Assembly (NCBI GenBank): GCA_032718475.1
Contig: JAUCBJ010005249.1
Span: 1-64,000, forward strand
From: Nemertoderma westbladi
Taxonomy: Eukaryota; Xenacoelomorpha; Nemertodermatida; Nemertodermatidae
Length of the DNA: 64,000 nt
Reading direction: 5' to 3'
Shown here in pieces: positions 34,661 through 49,400 of the stretch (position 1 is its first letter; every line of letters starts with the position of its first letter). The notes under the pieces were generated by a model. That model had not been told where the DNA came from. It did no database searches and saw only the letters and a list, made by a program, of their open reading frames with translations. The position numbers and the translations under genes were made by a program.

Positions 34661-37600
34661 AAGGAAACTTGGGAAACAAAGTAGAAGGGTTTACTGTACT
34701 AGAGGGGTTTACTGTGGAAGATCACCCATGGTGGTGAACAGGCATTCCTTTGGGAACCAGAGTGGAAGGGTTTACTGTGGAAGATAACCCAAGGTGGTGA
34801 ACAGGCATTCCTTTAGGAAACAGAGTGGAAGGGTTTACTGTGGAAGATCACCCATGGTGGTGAACAGGCATTCATTTAAGAAACAGAGTGGAAGGGTTTA
34901 CTGTGGAAGATCACCCATGGTGGTGAACAGGCCTTCCTTTGGGAACCAGAGTGGAAGGGTTTACTGTGGAAGATCATCCAAGGTGGTGAACAGGCATTCC
35001 TTTAGGAAACAGAGTGGAAGGGTTTACTGTGGAAGATCACCCATGGTGGTGAACAGGCATTCATTTAAGAAACAGAGTGGAAGGGTTTACTGTGGAAGAT
35101 CACCCATGGTGGTGAACAGGCATTCATTTAAGAAACAGAGTGGAAGGGTTTACTGTGGAAGATCACCCATGGTGGTGAACAGGCCTTCCTTTGGGAACCA
35201 GAGTGGAAGGGTTTACTGTGGAAGATCACCCAAGGTGGTGAACAGGCATTCCTTTAGGAAACAGAGTGGAAGGGTTTACTGTGGAAGATCACCCATGGTG
35301 GTGAACAGGCATTCATTTAAGAAACAGAGTGGAAGGGTTTACTGTGGAAGATCACCCATGGTGGTGAACAGGCATTCATTTAAGAAACAGAGTGGAAGGG
35401 TTTACTGTGGAAGATCACCCATGGTGGTGAACAGGCATTCCTTTGGGAACCAGAGTGGAAGGGTTTACTGTGGAAGATCACCCATGGTGGTGAACAGGCA
35501 TTCATTTAAGAAACAGAGTGGAAGGGTTTACTGTGGAAGATCACCCATGGTGGTGAACAGGAATTCCTTTAGGAAACCGAGTGGAAGGGTTTACTGTGGA
35601 AGATCACCCGTGGTGGTGAACAGGCATTCCTTTAAGAACCAGAGTGGAAGGGTTTACTGTGGAAGATCACCCATGGTGGTGAACAGGCCTTCCTTTGGGA
35701 ACCAGAGTGGAAGGGTTTACTGTTGAAGATCACCCATGGTGGTGAACAGGCATTCATTTAAGAAACAGAGTGGAAGGGTTTACTGTGGAAGATCACCCAT
35801 GGTGATGAACAGGCATTCCCTTACGAACCAGAGTGGAAGGGTTTACTGTGGAATATCACCCATGGTGGTGAACAGGCATTCATTTAAGAAACAGAGTGGA
35901 AGGGTTTACTGTGGAAGATCACCCATGGTGGTGAACAGGCATTCCTTTACGAACCAGAGTGGAAGGGTTTACTGTGGAAGATCACCCATGGTGGTGAACA
36001 GGCATTCCTTTACGAACCAGAGTGGAAGGGTTTACTGTGGAAGATCACCCATGGTGGTGAACAGGCATTCATTTAAGAAACAGAGTGGAAGGGTTTACTG
36101 TGGAAGATCACCCATGGTGGTGAACAGGCCTTCCTTTGGGAACCAGAGTGGAAGGGTTTACTGTGGAAGATCACCCATGGTGGTGAACAGGCATTCATTT
36201 AAGAAACAGAGTGGAAGGGTTTACTGTGGAAGATCACCCATGGTGGTGAACAGGCATTCCTTTACGAACCAGAGTGGAAGGGTTTACTGTGGAAGATCAC
36301 CCATGGTGGTGAACAGTTTAAGAAACAGTGTGGAAGGGTTTACTGTGGAAGATCACCCATGGTGGTGAACAGGCATTCCTTTAAGAATCAGTGTGGAAGG
36401 GTTTACTGTGGAAGATCACCCATGGTGGTGAACAGGTATTCCTTTAGAAAACAGAGTGGAAGGGTTTACTGTGGAAGATCACCAATGGTGGTGAACAGGC
36501 ATTCCTTTAAGAATCAGTGTGGAAGGGTTTACTGTGGAAGATCACCCATGGTGGTGAACAGGTATTCCTTTAGAAAACAGAGTGGAAGGATTTACTGTGG
36601 AAGATCACCAATGGTGGTGAACAGGCACTCCTTTAGGAAACAGAGTGAAAAGGTTTACTGTGGAAGATCACCCATGATGGTGAACAGACATTCCTTTAGG
36701 AAACATAGTGGAAGGGTTTACTGTGGAGGATCACCCATGGTGGTGAACAGGCATTCCTTTCGGAACCAGAGTGGAAGGGTTTACTGTGGAAGATCACCCA
36801 TGATGGTGAACAGGCATTCCTTTAGGAACCACAGTGGAATGGTTTACTGTGGAAGATCACCCATGGTGGTGAACAGGCATTCCTTTCGGAACCAGAGTGG
36901 AAGGGTTTACTGTGGAAGATCACCCATGATGGTGAACAGGCATTCCTTTAGGAACGACAGTGGAATGGTTTACTGTGGAAGATCACCCATGGTGGTGAAC
37001 AGGCATTCCTTTAGAAAACAGAGTGGAATGGTTCAATTTGGAAGATCACCCATGGTGGTGAACAGGCATTCCTTTAGGAACCACAGTGGAATGGTTTACT
37101 GTGGAAGATCACCCATGGTGGTGAACAGGCATTCCTTTAGAAAACAGAGTGGAATGGTTTAATTTGGAAGATCACCCATGGTGGTGAACAGGCATTCCTT
37201 TAGGAAATAGAGTGGAAGGGCTTTCTATGGAAGATCACCCATGATGGTGAACAGGCATTCCTTTCGGAACCAGAGTGGAAGGGTTTACTGTGGAAGATCA
37301 CCCATGATGGTGAACAGGCATTCCTTTAGGAACCACAGTGGAATGGTTTACTGTGGAAGATCACCCATGGTGGTGAACAGGCATTCCTTTCGGAACCAGA
37401 GTGGAAGGGTTTACTGTGGAAGATCACCCATGATGGTGAACAGGCATTCCTCTAGGAACCACAGTGGAATGGTTTACTGTGGAAGATCACCCATGGTGGT
37501 GAACAGGCATTCCTTTAGAAAACAGAGTGGAATGGTTTAATTTGGAAGATCACCCATGATGGTGAACAGGCATTCCTTTAGGAACCACAGTGGAATGGTT

Positions 37601-37738
37601 TACTGTGGAAGATCACCCATGGTGGTGAACAGGCATTCCTTTCGGAACCAGAGTGGAAGGGTTTTCTGTGGAAGATCACCCATGGTGGTGAACAGGCATT
37701 CCTTTAGGAAACGGAGTGTAAGGGTTTACTGTGGAAAA
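34661..37738. repeat. 63-bp minisatellite array 2
   Basis: About 49 units, twice array 1. The left half has TTCATTTAAGAAACAGAG and TTCCTTTGGGAACCAGAG units in repeating order. The right half (about 36650-37700) shows new variants such as CCCATGATGGTGAACAGG, GGAACCACAGTGGAATGG and GGTTTAATTTGG in duplicated groups. It ends TGTGGAAAATCATTTACATGG, where the inverted 51-bp array begins. Confidence 0.97.
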
Positions 37739-37744
37739 TCATTT

Positions 37745-40700
37745 ACATGGGCTGGATCACTCAATCACATACACCCCCGTCACGGCTATCCTATTACAGG
37801 GGCTGGATCACTCAATCACATACACCCCCGTCACGGCTATCCTATTACAGGGGCTGGATCACTCAATCACATACACCCCCGTCACGCCTATCCTATTACA
37901 GGGGCTGGATCACTCAATCACATACACCCCCGTCACGGCTATCCTATTACAGGGGCTGGATCACTCAATCACATACACCCCCGCCACGGCTATCCTATTA
38001 CAAGGGCTGGATCACTCAATCACATACACCCCCGTCACGCCTATCTTATTACAGGGGCTGGATCACTCAATCACATACACCCCCGTCACGGCTATCCTAT
38101 TACAGGGGCTGGATCACTCAATCACATACACCCCCGTCACGGCTATCCTATTACAGGGTCTGGATCACTCAATCACATACACCCCCGTCAGGCCTATCCT
38201 ATTACAGGGGCTGGATCACTCAATCACATACACCCCCGTCACGCCTATCTTATTACAGGGGCTGGATCACTCAATCACATACACCCCCGTCACGGCTATC
38301 CTATTACAGGGTCTGGATCACTCAATCACATACACCCCCGTCACGCCTATCCTATTACAGGGGCTGGATCACTCAATCACATACACCCCCGTCACGCCTA
38401 TCCTATTACAGGGGCTGGACCACTAATCACATACACCCCTGTTACGCCTATCTTATTACAAGGGCTGGATCACTCAATCACATACACCCCGCCACACCTA
38501 TCTTATTACAGGGGCAGGATCACTCAATCACATACACCCCCGTCACTGCTATCCTATTACAGGGGCTGGATCACTCAATCACATACACCCCCGTCACGCC
38601 TATCTTATTACAGGGGCTGGATCACTCAATCACATACACCCCCGTCACGGCTATCCTATTACAGGGGCTGGATCACTCAATCACATACACCCCCGTCACG
38701 GCTATCCTATTACAGGGTATGGATCACTCAATCACATACACCCCCGTCACGCCTATCCTATTACAGGGGCTGGATCACTCAATCACATACACCCCCGTCA
38801 CGCCTATCTTATTACAGGGGCTGGATCACTCAATCACATACACCCCCGCTATCCTATTACATGGGCTGGATCATTCAATCACATACACCCCCGTCACGCC
38901 TATCTTATTACAGGGGCTGGATCACTCAATCACATACACCCCCGTGACGCCTATCCTATTACAGGGGCTGGATCACTCAATCACATACACCCCCGTCACG
39001 GCTATCCTATTTCAGGGTCTGGATCACTCAATCACATACACCCCCGTCACGCCTATCCTATTACAGGGGCTGGATCACTCAATCACATACACCCCCGTCA
39101 CGCCTATCCTATTACAGGGGCTGGATCACTCAATCACATACACCCCCGTCACGGCTATCCTATTTCAGGGTCTGGATCACTCAATCACATACACCCCCGT
39201 CACGCCTATCCTATTACAGGGGCTGGATCACTCAATCACATACACCCCCGTCACGCCTGTCCTATTTCAGGGGCTGGATCACTAATCACATACACCCCTG
39301 TTACGCCTATCTTATTACAAGGGCTGGATCACTCAATCACATACACCCCGCCACACCTATCTTATTACAGGGGCTGGATCACTCAATCACATACACCCCC
39401 GTCACGGCTATCCTATTACAGGGGCTGGATCACTCAATCACATACACCCCCGTCACGCCTATCCTATTAAATGGGCTGGATCACTCAATCACATACACCC
39501 CCGCTATCTTATTACATGGGCTGGATCATTCAATCACATACACCCCCGTCACGCCTATCTTATTACAGGGGCTGGATCACTCAATCACATACACCCCCGT
39601 GACGCCTATCCTATTACAGGGGCTGGATCACTCAATCACATACACCCCCGTCAAGCCTATCCTATTACAGGGGCTGGATCACTCAATCACATACACCCCC
39701 GTCACGCCTATCCTATTACAGGGGCTGGATCACTCAATCACATACACCCCCGTCACGCCTATCCTATTACAGGGGCTGGATCACTAATCACATACACCCC
39801 TGTTACGCCTATCTTATTACAAGGGCTGGATCACTCAATCACATACAACCCGCCACACCTATCTTATTACAGGGGCTGGATCACTCAATCGCATACACCC
39901 CCGTCACGGCTATCCTATTACAGGGGCTGGATCACTCAATCACATACACCCCCGTCACGCCTATCTTATTACAGGGGCTGGATCACTCAATCACATACAC
40001 CCCCGTCACGCCTATCCTATTAAATGGGCTGGATCACTCAATCACATACACCCCAGTCACGCCTATCCTATTACAGGGGCTGTATCACTCAATCACATAC
40101 TCCCCCGTCACGCCTATCTTATTACAGGGGCTGGATCACTCAATCACATACACCCCCGTCACGCCTATCCTATTACAGGGGCTGGATCACTCAATCACAT
40201 ACTCCCCCGTCACGCCTATCCTATTACAGGGAATGGATCACTCAATCACATACACCCCCGTCACGCCTATCCTATTAAATGGGCTGGATCACTCAATCAC
40301 ATACACCCCCGTCACGCCTATCCTATTACAGGGGCTGGATCACTCAATCACATACTCCCCCGTCACGCCTATCCTATTACAGGGACTGGATCACTCAATC
40401 ACATACACCCCCGTCACGCCTATCCTATTACAGGGGCTGGATCACTCAATCACATACACCCCGCCACGCCTATCCTATAACAGGGGCTGTATCACTCAAT
40501 CACATACACCCCCGTCACGCCTATCCTATTACAGGGTCTGGATCACTCAATCACATTCACCCCCGTCACGCCTATCCTATTACAGGGGCTGGATCACTCA
40601 ATCACATACACCCCCGTCACGCCTATCCTATTACAGGGGCTGGATTACTCAATCACATACACCCCCGTCACGCCTATCCTATTACAGGGGCTGGATCACT

Positions 40701-43700
40701 CAATCACATACACCCCCGTCACGCCTATCCTATTACATGGGCTGGATCACTCAATCACATACACCCCCGTCACGCCATCCTATTACAGGGGCTGGATCAC
40801 TCAATCACATACTCCCCCGTCACGCCTATCCTATTACAGGGGCTGGATCACTCAATCACATACACCCCCTTCACGCCTATCCTATTACAGGGGCTGGATC
40901 ACTCAATCACATACACCCCCGTCACGCCTATCCTATTACATGGTTTGGATCACTCAATCACATTCACCCCCGTCACGCCTATCCTATTACAGGGGCTGGA
41001 TCACTCAATCACATACACCCCCGTCACGCCTATCCTATTACAGGGGCTGGATCACTCAATCACATACACCCCCATCACGCCTATCCTATTACAGGGGCTG
41101 GATCACTCAATCACATACACCCCCGTCACGCCTATCATATTACAGGGGCTGGATCACTCAATCACATACACCCCCATCACGCCTATCCTATTACAGGGGC
41201 TGGATCACTAATCACATACACCCCTGTTACGCCTATCTTATTACAAGGGCTGGATCACTCAATCACATACAACCCGCCACACCTATCTTATTACAGGGGC
41301 TGGATCACTCAATCACATACACCCCCGTCACGGCTATCCTATTACAGGGGCTGGATCACTCAATCACATACACCCCCGTCACGCCTATCTTATTACAGGG
41401 GCTGGATCACTCAATCACATACACCCCCGTCACGCCTATCCTATTAAATGGGCTGGATCACTCAATCACATACACCCCAGTCACGCCTATCCTATTACAG
41501 GGGCTGGATCACTCAATCACATACTCCCCCGTCACGCCTATCCTATTACAGGGGCTGGATCACTCAATCACATACACCCCCGTCACGCCTATCCTATTAC
41601 AGGGGCTGGATCACTCAATCACATACACCCCCGCCACGCCTATCCTATTACAGGGGCTGGATCACTCAATCACATACACCCCCGTCACGCCTATCCTATT
41701 ACAGGGTCTGGATCACTCAATCACATTCACCCCCGTCTCGCCTATCCTATTACAGGGGCTGGATCACTCAATCACATACACCCCCGTCACGCCTATCCTA
41801 TTACAGGGGCTGGATCACTCAATCACATACACACCCGTCACGCCTATCCTATTACAGGGGCTGGATCACTTAATCACATACACCCCCGTCACGCCTATCC
41901 TATTACAGGGGCCGGATCACTAAATCACATACACCCCCGTCACGCCTATCCTATTACAGGGACTGGATCACTCAATCACATACACCCCCGCCACGCCTAT
42001 CCTATTACAGGGGCTGGGTCACTCAATCACATACACCCCCGTAACGCCTATCCTATTACAGGAGCTGGATCACGCAATCACATACACCCCCGTCGCGCCT
42101 ATCCTATTACAGGGGCTGGATCACTCAATCACATACACCCCCGTCACGCCTATCCTATTACAGGGGCTGGATCACTCAATCACATACACCCCCGTCACGC
42201 CTATCCTATTACAGGGGCTGGATCACTCAATCCCATACATCCCCGTCCCTAGCTATCCTATTACAGGGGCTGGATCACTCAATCACATACACCCCCGCCA
42301 CGCCTATCCTATTACAGGGGCTGGATCACTCAATCACATACACCCCCGTAACGCCTATCCTATTACAGGAGCTGGATCACGCAATCACATACACCCCCGT
42401 CGCGCCTATCCTATTACAGGGGCTGGATCACTCAATCACATACACCCCTGTCACGCCTATCCTATTACAGGGGCTGGATCACGCAATCACATACACCCCC
42501 GTCACGCCTATCCTATTACAGGGGCTGGATCACTCAATCACATACACCCCCGTTACGCCATCCTATTACAGGGGCTGGATCACTCAATCACATATTCCCC
42601 CGTCACGCCTATCCTATTACAGGGGCTGAATCACTCAATCACATACACCCCCGTCACGCCTATCCTATTACAGGGGCTGGATCACTCAATCACATACACC
42701 CCCGTCACGCCTATCCTATTACAGGGTTTGGATCACTCAATCACATTCACCCCCGTCACGCCTATCCTATTACAGAGGCTGGATCATTCAATCACATACA
42801 CCCCCGTCACGCCTATCCTATTACAGGGGCTGGATCACTCAATCACATACACCCCCGTCACGCCTATCCTATTACAGGGGCTGGATCACTCAATCACATA
42901 CACCCCCGTCACGCCTATCATATTACAGGGGCTGGATCACTCAATCACATACACCCCCATCACGCCTATCCTATTACAGGGGCTGGATCACTAATCACAT
43001 ACACCCCTGTTACGCCTATCTTATTACAAGGGCTGGATCACTCAATCACATACAACCCGCCACACCTATCTTATTACAGGGGCTGGATCACTCAATCACA
43101 TACACCCCCGTCACGGCTATCCTATTACAGGGGCTGGATCACTCAATCACATACACCCCCATCACGCCTATCTTATTACAGGGGCTGGATCACTCAATCA
43201 CATACACCCCCGTCACGCCTATCCTATTAAATGGGCTGGATCACTCAATCACATATACCCCAGTCACGCCTATCCTATTACAGAGGCTGGATCACTAAAT
43301 CACATACTCCCCCGTCACGCCTATCCTATTACAGGGGCTGGATCACTCAATCACATACACCCCCGTCACGCCTATCCTATTACAGGGGCTGGATCACTCA
43401 ATCACATACACCCCCGCCACGCCTATCCTATTACAGGGGCTGGATCACTCAATCACATACACCCCCGTCACGCCTATCCTATTACAGGGTCTGGATCACT
43501 CAATCACATTCACCCCCGTCACGCCTATCCTATTACAGGGGCTGGATCACTCAATCACATACACCCCCGTCACGCCTATCCTATTACAGGGGCTGGATCA
43601 CTCAATCACATACACACCCGTCACGCCTATCCTATTACAGGGGCTGGATCACTTAATCACATACACCCCCGTCACGCCTATCCTATTACATGGGCTGGAT

Positions 43701-44378
43701 CACTCAATCACATACACCCCCGTCACACCATCCTATTACAGGGGCTGGATCACTCAATCACATACTCCCCCGTCACGCCTATCCTATTACAGGGGCTGGA
43801 TCACTCAATCACATACACCCCCGTCACGCCTATCCTATTACAGGGGCTGGATCACTCAATCACATACACCCCCGCCACGCCTATCCTATTACAGGGGCTG
43901 GATCACTCAATCACATACACCCCCGTGACGCCTATCCTATTACAGGGGCTGGATCACTCAATCACATACACCCCCGTCACGCCTATCCTATTACAGGGGC
44001 TGGATCACTCAATCCCATACATCCCCGTCCCTAGCTATCCTATTACAGGGGCTGGATCACTCAATCACATACACCCCCGCCACGCCTATCCTATTACAGA
44101 GGCTGGATCACTCAATCACATACACCCCCGTAACGCCTATCCTATTACAGGAGCTGGATCACTCAATCACATACACCCCCGTCGCGCCTATCCTATTACA
44201 GGGGCTGGATCACTCAATCACATACACCCCTGTCACGCCTATCCTATTACAGGGGCTGGATCACGCAATCACATACACCCCCGTCACGCCTATCCTATTA
44301 CAGGGGCTGGATCACTCAATCACATACACCCCCGCCACGCCTATCCTATTACAGGGTCTGGATCACGCAATCACATCT
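37745..44378. repeat. 51-bp minisatellite array 3, inverted orientation
   Basis: About 6.6 kb, or about 130 units, reading as the reverse complement of arrays 1 and 2 (GGGGCTGGATCACTCAATC, ACATACACCCCCGTCACG). Marker units lacking one base (GGATCACTAATCACATACAC) occur at 38421, 39280, 39782, 41206 and 42989. The last two define a 1783-bp higher-order repeat, and blocks at 41448-41873 and 43231-43656 share that offset. Long plus-strand frames are repeat artefacts. Confidence 0.97.
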
Positions 44379-44432
44379 ACCCATATCGCGTTTTTTTCAG
44401 TCACTGTTTGCCGATGTAGTTGTGTTTAGTGG

Positions 44433-45242
44433 TTCTGATTTTACATGCATCACGAAGATATACAATTTAATGAACGACTTTATGTACAGTACCTACTGTA
44501 TAAATTCTTAACAAGTTTGTTGCCAGTTCGTATTCGTAGAAATTGGTTCCGATATTTTTTTTAGGTACAGTATTATGGACGTTTATAATAGGGCCTTACA
44601 ATCAATAGCATTGAAATGATTTGGCATGTAACAACTTGTATGGAAATAATACACAATTCGTTACATTGTCAACCACATCCCTTTGTATGTAGAAGAAACC
44701 TCCTCGACAATAGGGCAGGAGGGTAGCATTGGGACGGGAATGGAATATGTATTTCTTAATTAGTTGGTTCTCATAGAATTCACTGAAGTTAGCCAAGATA
44801 ATGAATGAAGTCTATTGTACATAACATAATGCAGTGGGCTATTATTCTATAAGCAACTCATGGCCTGGCCTGCACGTGCACAATGCACGTTTATTATTAT
44901 AAACCTATACATAAAAGGATGAGACCCGACCAAGTTTGCTAATTAAGGGGGTCTTAACTCTGAAAAGAAGTTGAAATGAATTTGGCATCCCACGTGTATT
45001 AGGCAGGCCCTACACAGTCACAGGCAGGCCCAGATCACAGTTATAGTTACTGTATAGTGAATCTATAGAAATGGTAAAGTAATTGATGGCGACTAAAAAT
45101 ATTTACTTGGAAAATCAGCAAACTGTCTTAGAATAAACAATCTGCATAATAATGCATTACAATGATTCTACGAACGTCACTTTGATAAATGCGATGTGGC
45201 ATACCATGCCTAGCGAGCTTTACCATGCCATAGCCATGAAAT
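44433..45242. repeat. duplicated ~800-bp segment A, copy 2
   Basis: Near-identical to 18293-19093, same orientation. It has a GGCCTGGCC duplication beside the TGCACGTGCA palindrome at 44871 and an inserted ACAGT near 44486. It lies between the inverted 51-bp array and the 23-bp satellite region. Confidence 0.9.
44602..44796 (-). other. short ORF in segment A copy 2, start lost
   Basis: It matches the ORF at 18457-18654 except for one Asp-to-Ala change. The ATG of copy 1 is ATC here, so the frame opens only from a TTG. No domain recognised. Probably not translated. Confidence 0.15.
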
Positions 45243-45793
45243 AAGGGTATAACTTTTCGCCGTATCCGTATTTCTAAGATTTCCAAGCGGCGTCAAGAAG
45301 AGTTATGGTTAATATGTACTGCACTGCTGGCGCATCCCGGGGATGGCGGACACCGGCTGTCACTCATCCTGGACCTGTCTTGCATTGTTTATTTGACAAA
45401 AGGCTGAAAGGTAGCGGCAGCCACACTCTTTAAATTACTTAGCTTTAAGTAGGCCTGCCTGTCTTCAGTCTGCATGTGTGATTTGCACTTCTTACTGGTC
45501 CGCAATGCCTAATCTCTAAAATCACATACGGATTATTCTCCATAGGAATCCATTACATACGCGCATATTTGCGTATTTTATGTGCACATATGTGCGTATA
45601 TTTGCATATTTGCAAGTAACTATTAAATAGTTCATAAATTCATTCATTCATCTCCGGACTAAAGGCCTCCGGCGGCTTTAATTAATAAAAGTTTAATCAA
45701 TTAAAATATATATATATATATAAAATTTTGTGTGCTTTCCACTTTTACGAAGAAGATTTTGCAAGTAACCATTCTCTAGTTCATAAATTCATT
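45243..45793. other. non-coding spacer with 35-bp direct repeat at the satellite edge
   Basis: No gene. It holds GC-richer DNA (45330-45480), then AT-rich DNA with an (AT)n run at about 45707-45722. TTGCAAGTAAC...AGTTCATAAATTCATT occurs at 45610-45644 and again at 45759-45793, so it ends at the first 23-bp satellite unit. The repeat could be a duplication of the satellite boundary. Confidence 0.5.
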
Positions 45794-46454
45794 AATGTGT
45801 CACACAATACTCTCTGAGTGTGTGACTCAATACTCTCTGCCTGTGTCACACAATACTATCAGCTTGTGTCGCACAATACTCTCTGTCTGTGTCACACAAT
45901 ACTCTCTGTCTGTGTCACACAATATTCTCTGCCTGTGTCACACAATACTATCAACTTGTGTCACACAATACTATCAGCTTGTGTCACACAATATTCTCTG
46001 AGTGTGTGACTCAATACTCTCTGATTGTATCGCACAATACTCTCTGCCTGTGTCACACAATACTCTCTGTCTGTGTCACACAATACTCTCTTTTTGTTTC
46101 ACACAATATTCTCTGCCTGTGTCACACAATACTATCAACTTGTGTCACACAATACTATCAGCTTGTGTCACACAATATTCTCTGAGTGTGTGACTCAATA
46201 CTCTCCGCCTGTGTCACAAAATACTCTCTGTCTGTGTCACACAATACTCTCTGATTGTGTCGCACAATACTCTCTGTCTGTGTCACACAATACTCTCTGT
46301 TTGTGTCACACAATATTCTCTGCCTGTGTCACACAATACTATCAACTTGTGTCACACAATACTATCAGCTTGTGTCACACAATATTCTCTGAGTGTGTGA
46401 CTCAATACTCTGCCTGTGTCACACAATACTCTCTGTCTGTGTCACACAATACTC

Positions 46455-49400
46455 TCTGAGTGTGTGACTCAATACTCTCTGATTGTGTCGCACAATACTC
46501 TCTGCCTGTGTCACACAATACTCTCTGTCTGTGTCACACAATACTCTCTGTTTGTGTCACACAATATTCTCTGCCTGTGTCACACAATACTATCAACTTG
46601 TGTCACACAATACTATCAGCTTGTGTCACACAATATTCTCTGACTGTGTGACTCAATACTCTCTGAGTGTGTGACTCAATACTCTCTGTCTGTGTAACAC
46701 AATACTATCAGCTTGTGCCACACAATACTCTCTACCTGTGCCACACAATACTCTCTGAGTGTGTGACTCAATACTCTCTGCCTGTGTCACACAATACTCT
46801 CTGTCTGTGTCACACAATATTCTCTGAGTGTGTGACTCAATACTCTCTGATTGTGTCGCACAATACTCTCTGCCTGTGTCACACAATACTCTCTACCTGT
46901 GCCACACAATACTCTCTGTTTGTGTCACACAATATTCTCTGCCTGTGTCACACAATACTATCAACTTGTGTCACACAATACTATCAGCTTGTGTCATACA
47001 ATATTCTCTGAGTGTGTGACTCAATACTCTCTGCCTGTGTCACACAATATTCTCTGCCTGTGTCACACAATACTATCAACTTGTGTCACACAATACTATC
47101 AGCTTGTGTCACACAATATTCTCTGAGTGTGTGACTCAATACTCTCTGATTGTGTCGCACAATACTCTCTGCCTGTGTCACACAATACTCTCTGTCTGTG
47201 TCACACAATACTCTCTATTTGTGTAACACAATATTCTCTGCCTGTGTCACACAATACTATCAACTTGTGTCACACAATACTATCAGCTTGTGTCACACAA
47301 TATTCTCTGAGTGTGTGACTCAATACTCTCTGAGTGTGTGACTCAATACTCTCTGCCTGTGTCACACAATACTATCAGCTTGTGTCGCACAATACTCTCT
47401 GTCTGTGTCACACAATACTCTCTGTCTGTGTCACACAATATTCTCTGCCTGTGTCACACAATACTATCAACTTGTGTCACACAATACTATCAGCTTGTGT
47501 CACACAATACTATCAGCTTGTGTCACACAATACTATCAGCTTGTGTCACACAATACTATCAGCTTGTGTCACACAATACTATCAGCTTGTGTCACACAAT
47601 ACTATCAGCTTGTGTCACACAATACTATCAGCTTGTGTCACACAATACTATCAGCTTGTGTCACACAATATTCTCTGAGTGTGTGACTCAATACTCTCTG
47701 ATTGTGTCGCACAATACTCTCAGCCTGTGTCACACAATACTCTCTGTCTGTGTCACACAATACTCTCTGTTTGTGTCACAGAATACTATCAGCTTGTGTC
47801 ACACAATACTCTCTGTCTGTGTCACACAATACTCTCTGTCTGTGTCACACAATATTCTCTGCCTGTGTCACACAATACTATCAACTTGTGTCACACAATA
47901 CTATCAGCTTGTGTCACACAATATTCTCTGAGTGTGTGACTCAATACTCTCTGAGTGTGTGACTCAATACTCTCTGTCTGTGTCACACAATACTATCAGC
48001 TTGTGCCACACAATACTCTCTACCTGTGCCACACAATACTCTCTGAGTGTGTGACTCAATACTCTCTGCCTGTGTCACACAATACTATCAGCTTGTGTCG
48101 CACAATACTCTCTGTCTGTGTCACACAATACTCTCTGTCTGTGTCACACAATATTCTCTGCCTGTGTCACACAATACTATCAACTTGTGTCACACAATAC
48201 TATCAGCTTGTGTCACACAATATTCTCTGAGTGTGTGACTCAATACTCTCTGATTGTGTCGCACAATACTCTCTGCCTGTGTCACACAATACTCTCTGTC
48301 TGTGTCACACAATACTCTCTGTTTGTGTCACAGAATACTATCAGCTTGTGTCACACAATACTCTCTGTCTGTGTCACACAATACTCTCTGTCTGTGTCAC
48401 ACAATATTCTCTGCCTGTGTCACACAATACTATCAACTTGTGTCACACAATACTATCAGCTTGTGTCACACAATATTCTCTGAGTGTGTGACTCAATACT
48501 CTCTGCCTGTGTCACACAATACTATCAGCTTGTGTCGCACAATACTCTCTGTCTGTGTCACACAATACTCTCTGTCTGTGTCACACAATATTCTCTGCCT
48601 GTGTCACACAATACTATCAACTTGTGTCACACAATTCTATCAGCTTGTGTTACACAATATTCTCTGAGTGTGTGACTCAATACTCTCTGATTGTGTCGCA
48701 CAATACTCTCTGCCTGTGTCACACAATACTCTCTGTCTGTGTCACACAATACTCTCTGTTTGTGTCACACAATACTATCAGCTTGTGTCACACAATAATC
48801 TCTACCTGTGTCACACAATACTCTCTGTCTGTGTCACACAATACTCTCAGTTTGTGTCATACAATACTCTCTGTCTGTGTCACACAATACTCTCTACCTG
48901 TGTCACACAATACTATCAGCTTGTGTCACACAATACTATCAGCTTGTGTCACACAATAATATCTGCTTGTGCCACACATTCTTCTCTGCTTGTGTCACAT
49001 AAAACTCTCTCTCTGTGTCACACAATACTCTCTGCCTGTGTCACACAATACTCTCTGCCTGTGTCACACAATAATATCAGCTTCTGTCACACAATACTAT
49101 CAGCTTGTGTCACACAATACTCTCTGTCTGTGACACACAATACTCTCTGCCTGTGTCACACAATACTCGCTACCTGTATCATACAATACTCTCTACCTGT
49201 GTCACACAATACTATCAGCTTGTGTCACACAATACTATCAGCTTGTGTCACACAATAATATCTGCTTGTGCCACACATTCTTCTCTGCTTGTGTCACATA
49301 AAACTCTCTCTCTGTGTCACACAATACTCTCTGCCTGTGTCACACAATACTCTCTGTCTGTGTCACACAATACTCTCTGTTTGTGTCACAGAATACTATC

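Noticed and set aside
24410-37710. ORFs of up to 334 codons across the 63-bp arrays
   Set aside because: 63 is divisible by 3. The frames are broken by repeat variants and have no start, domain or conserved end.
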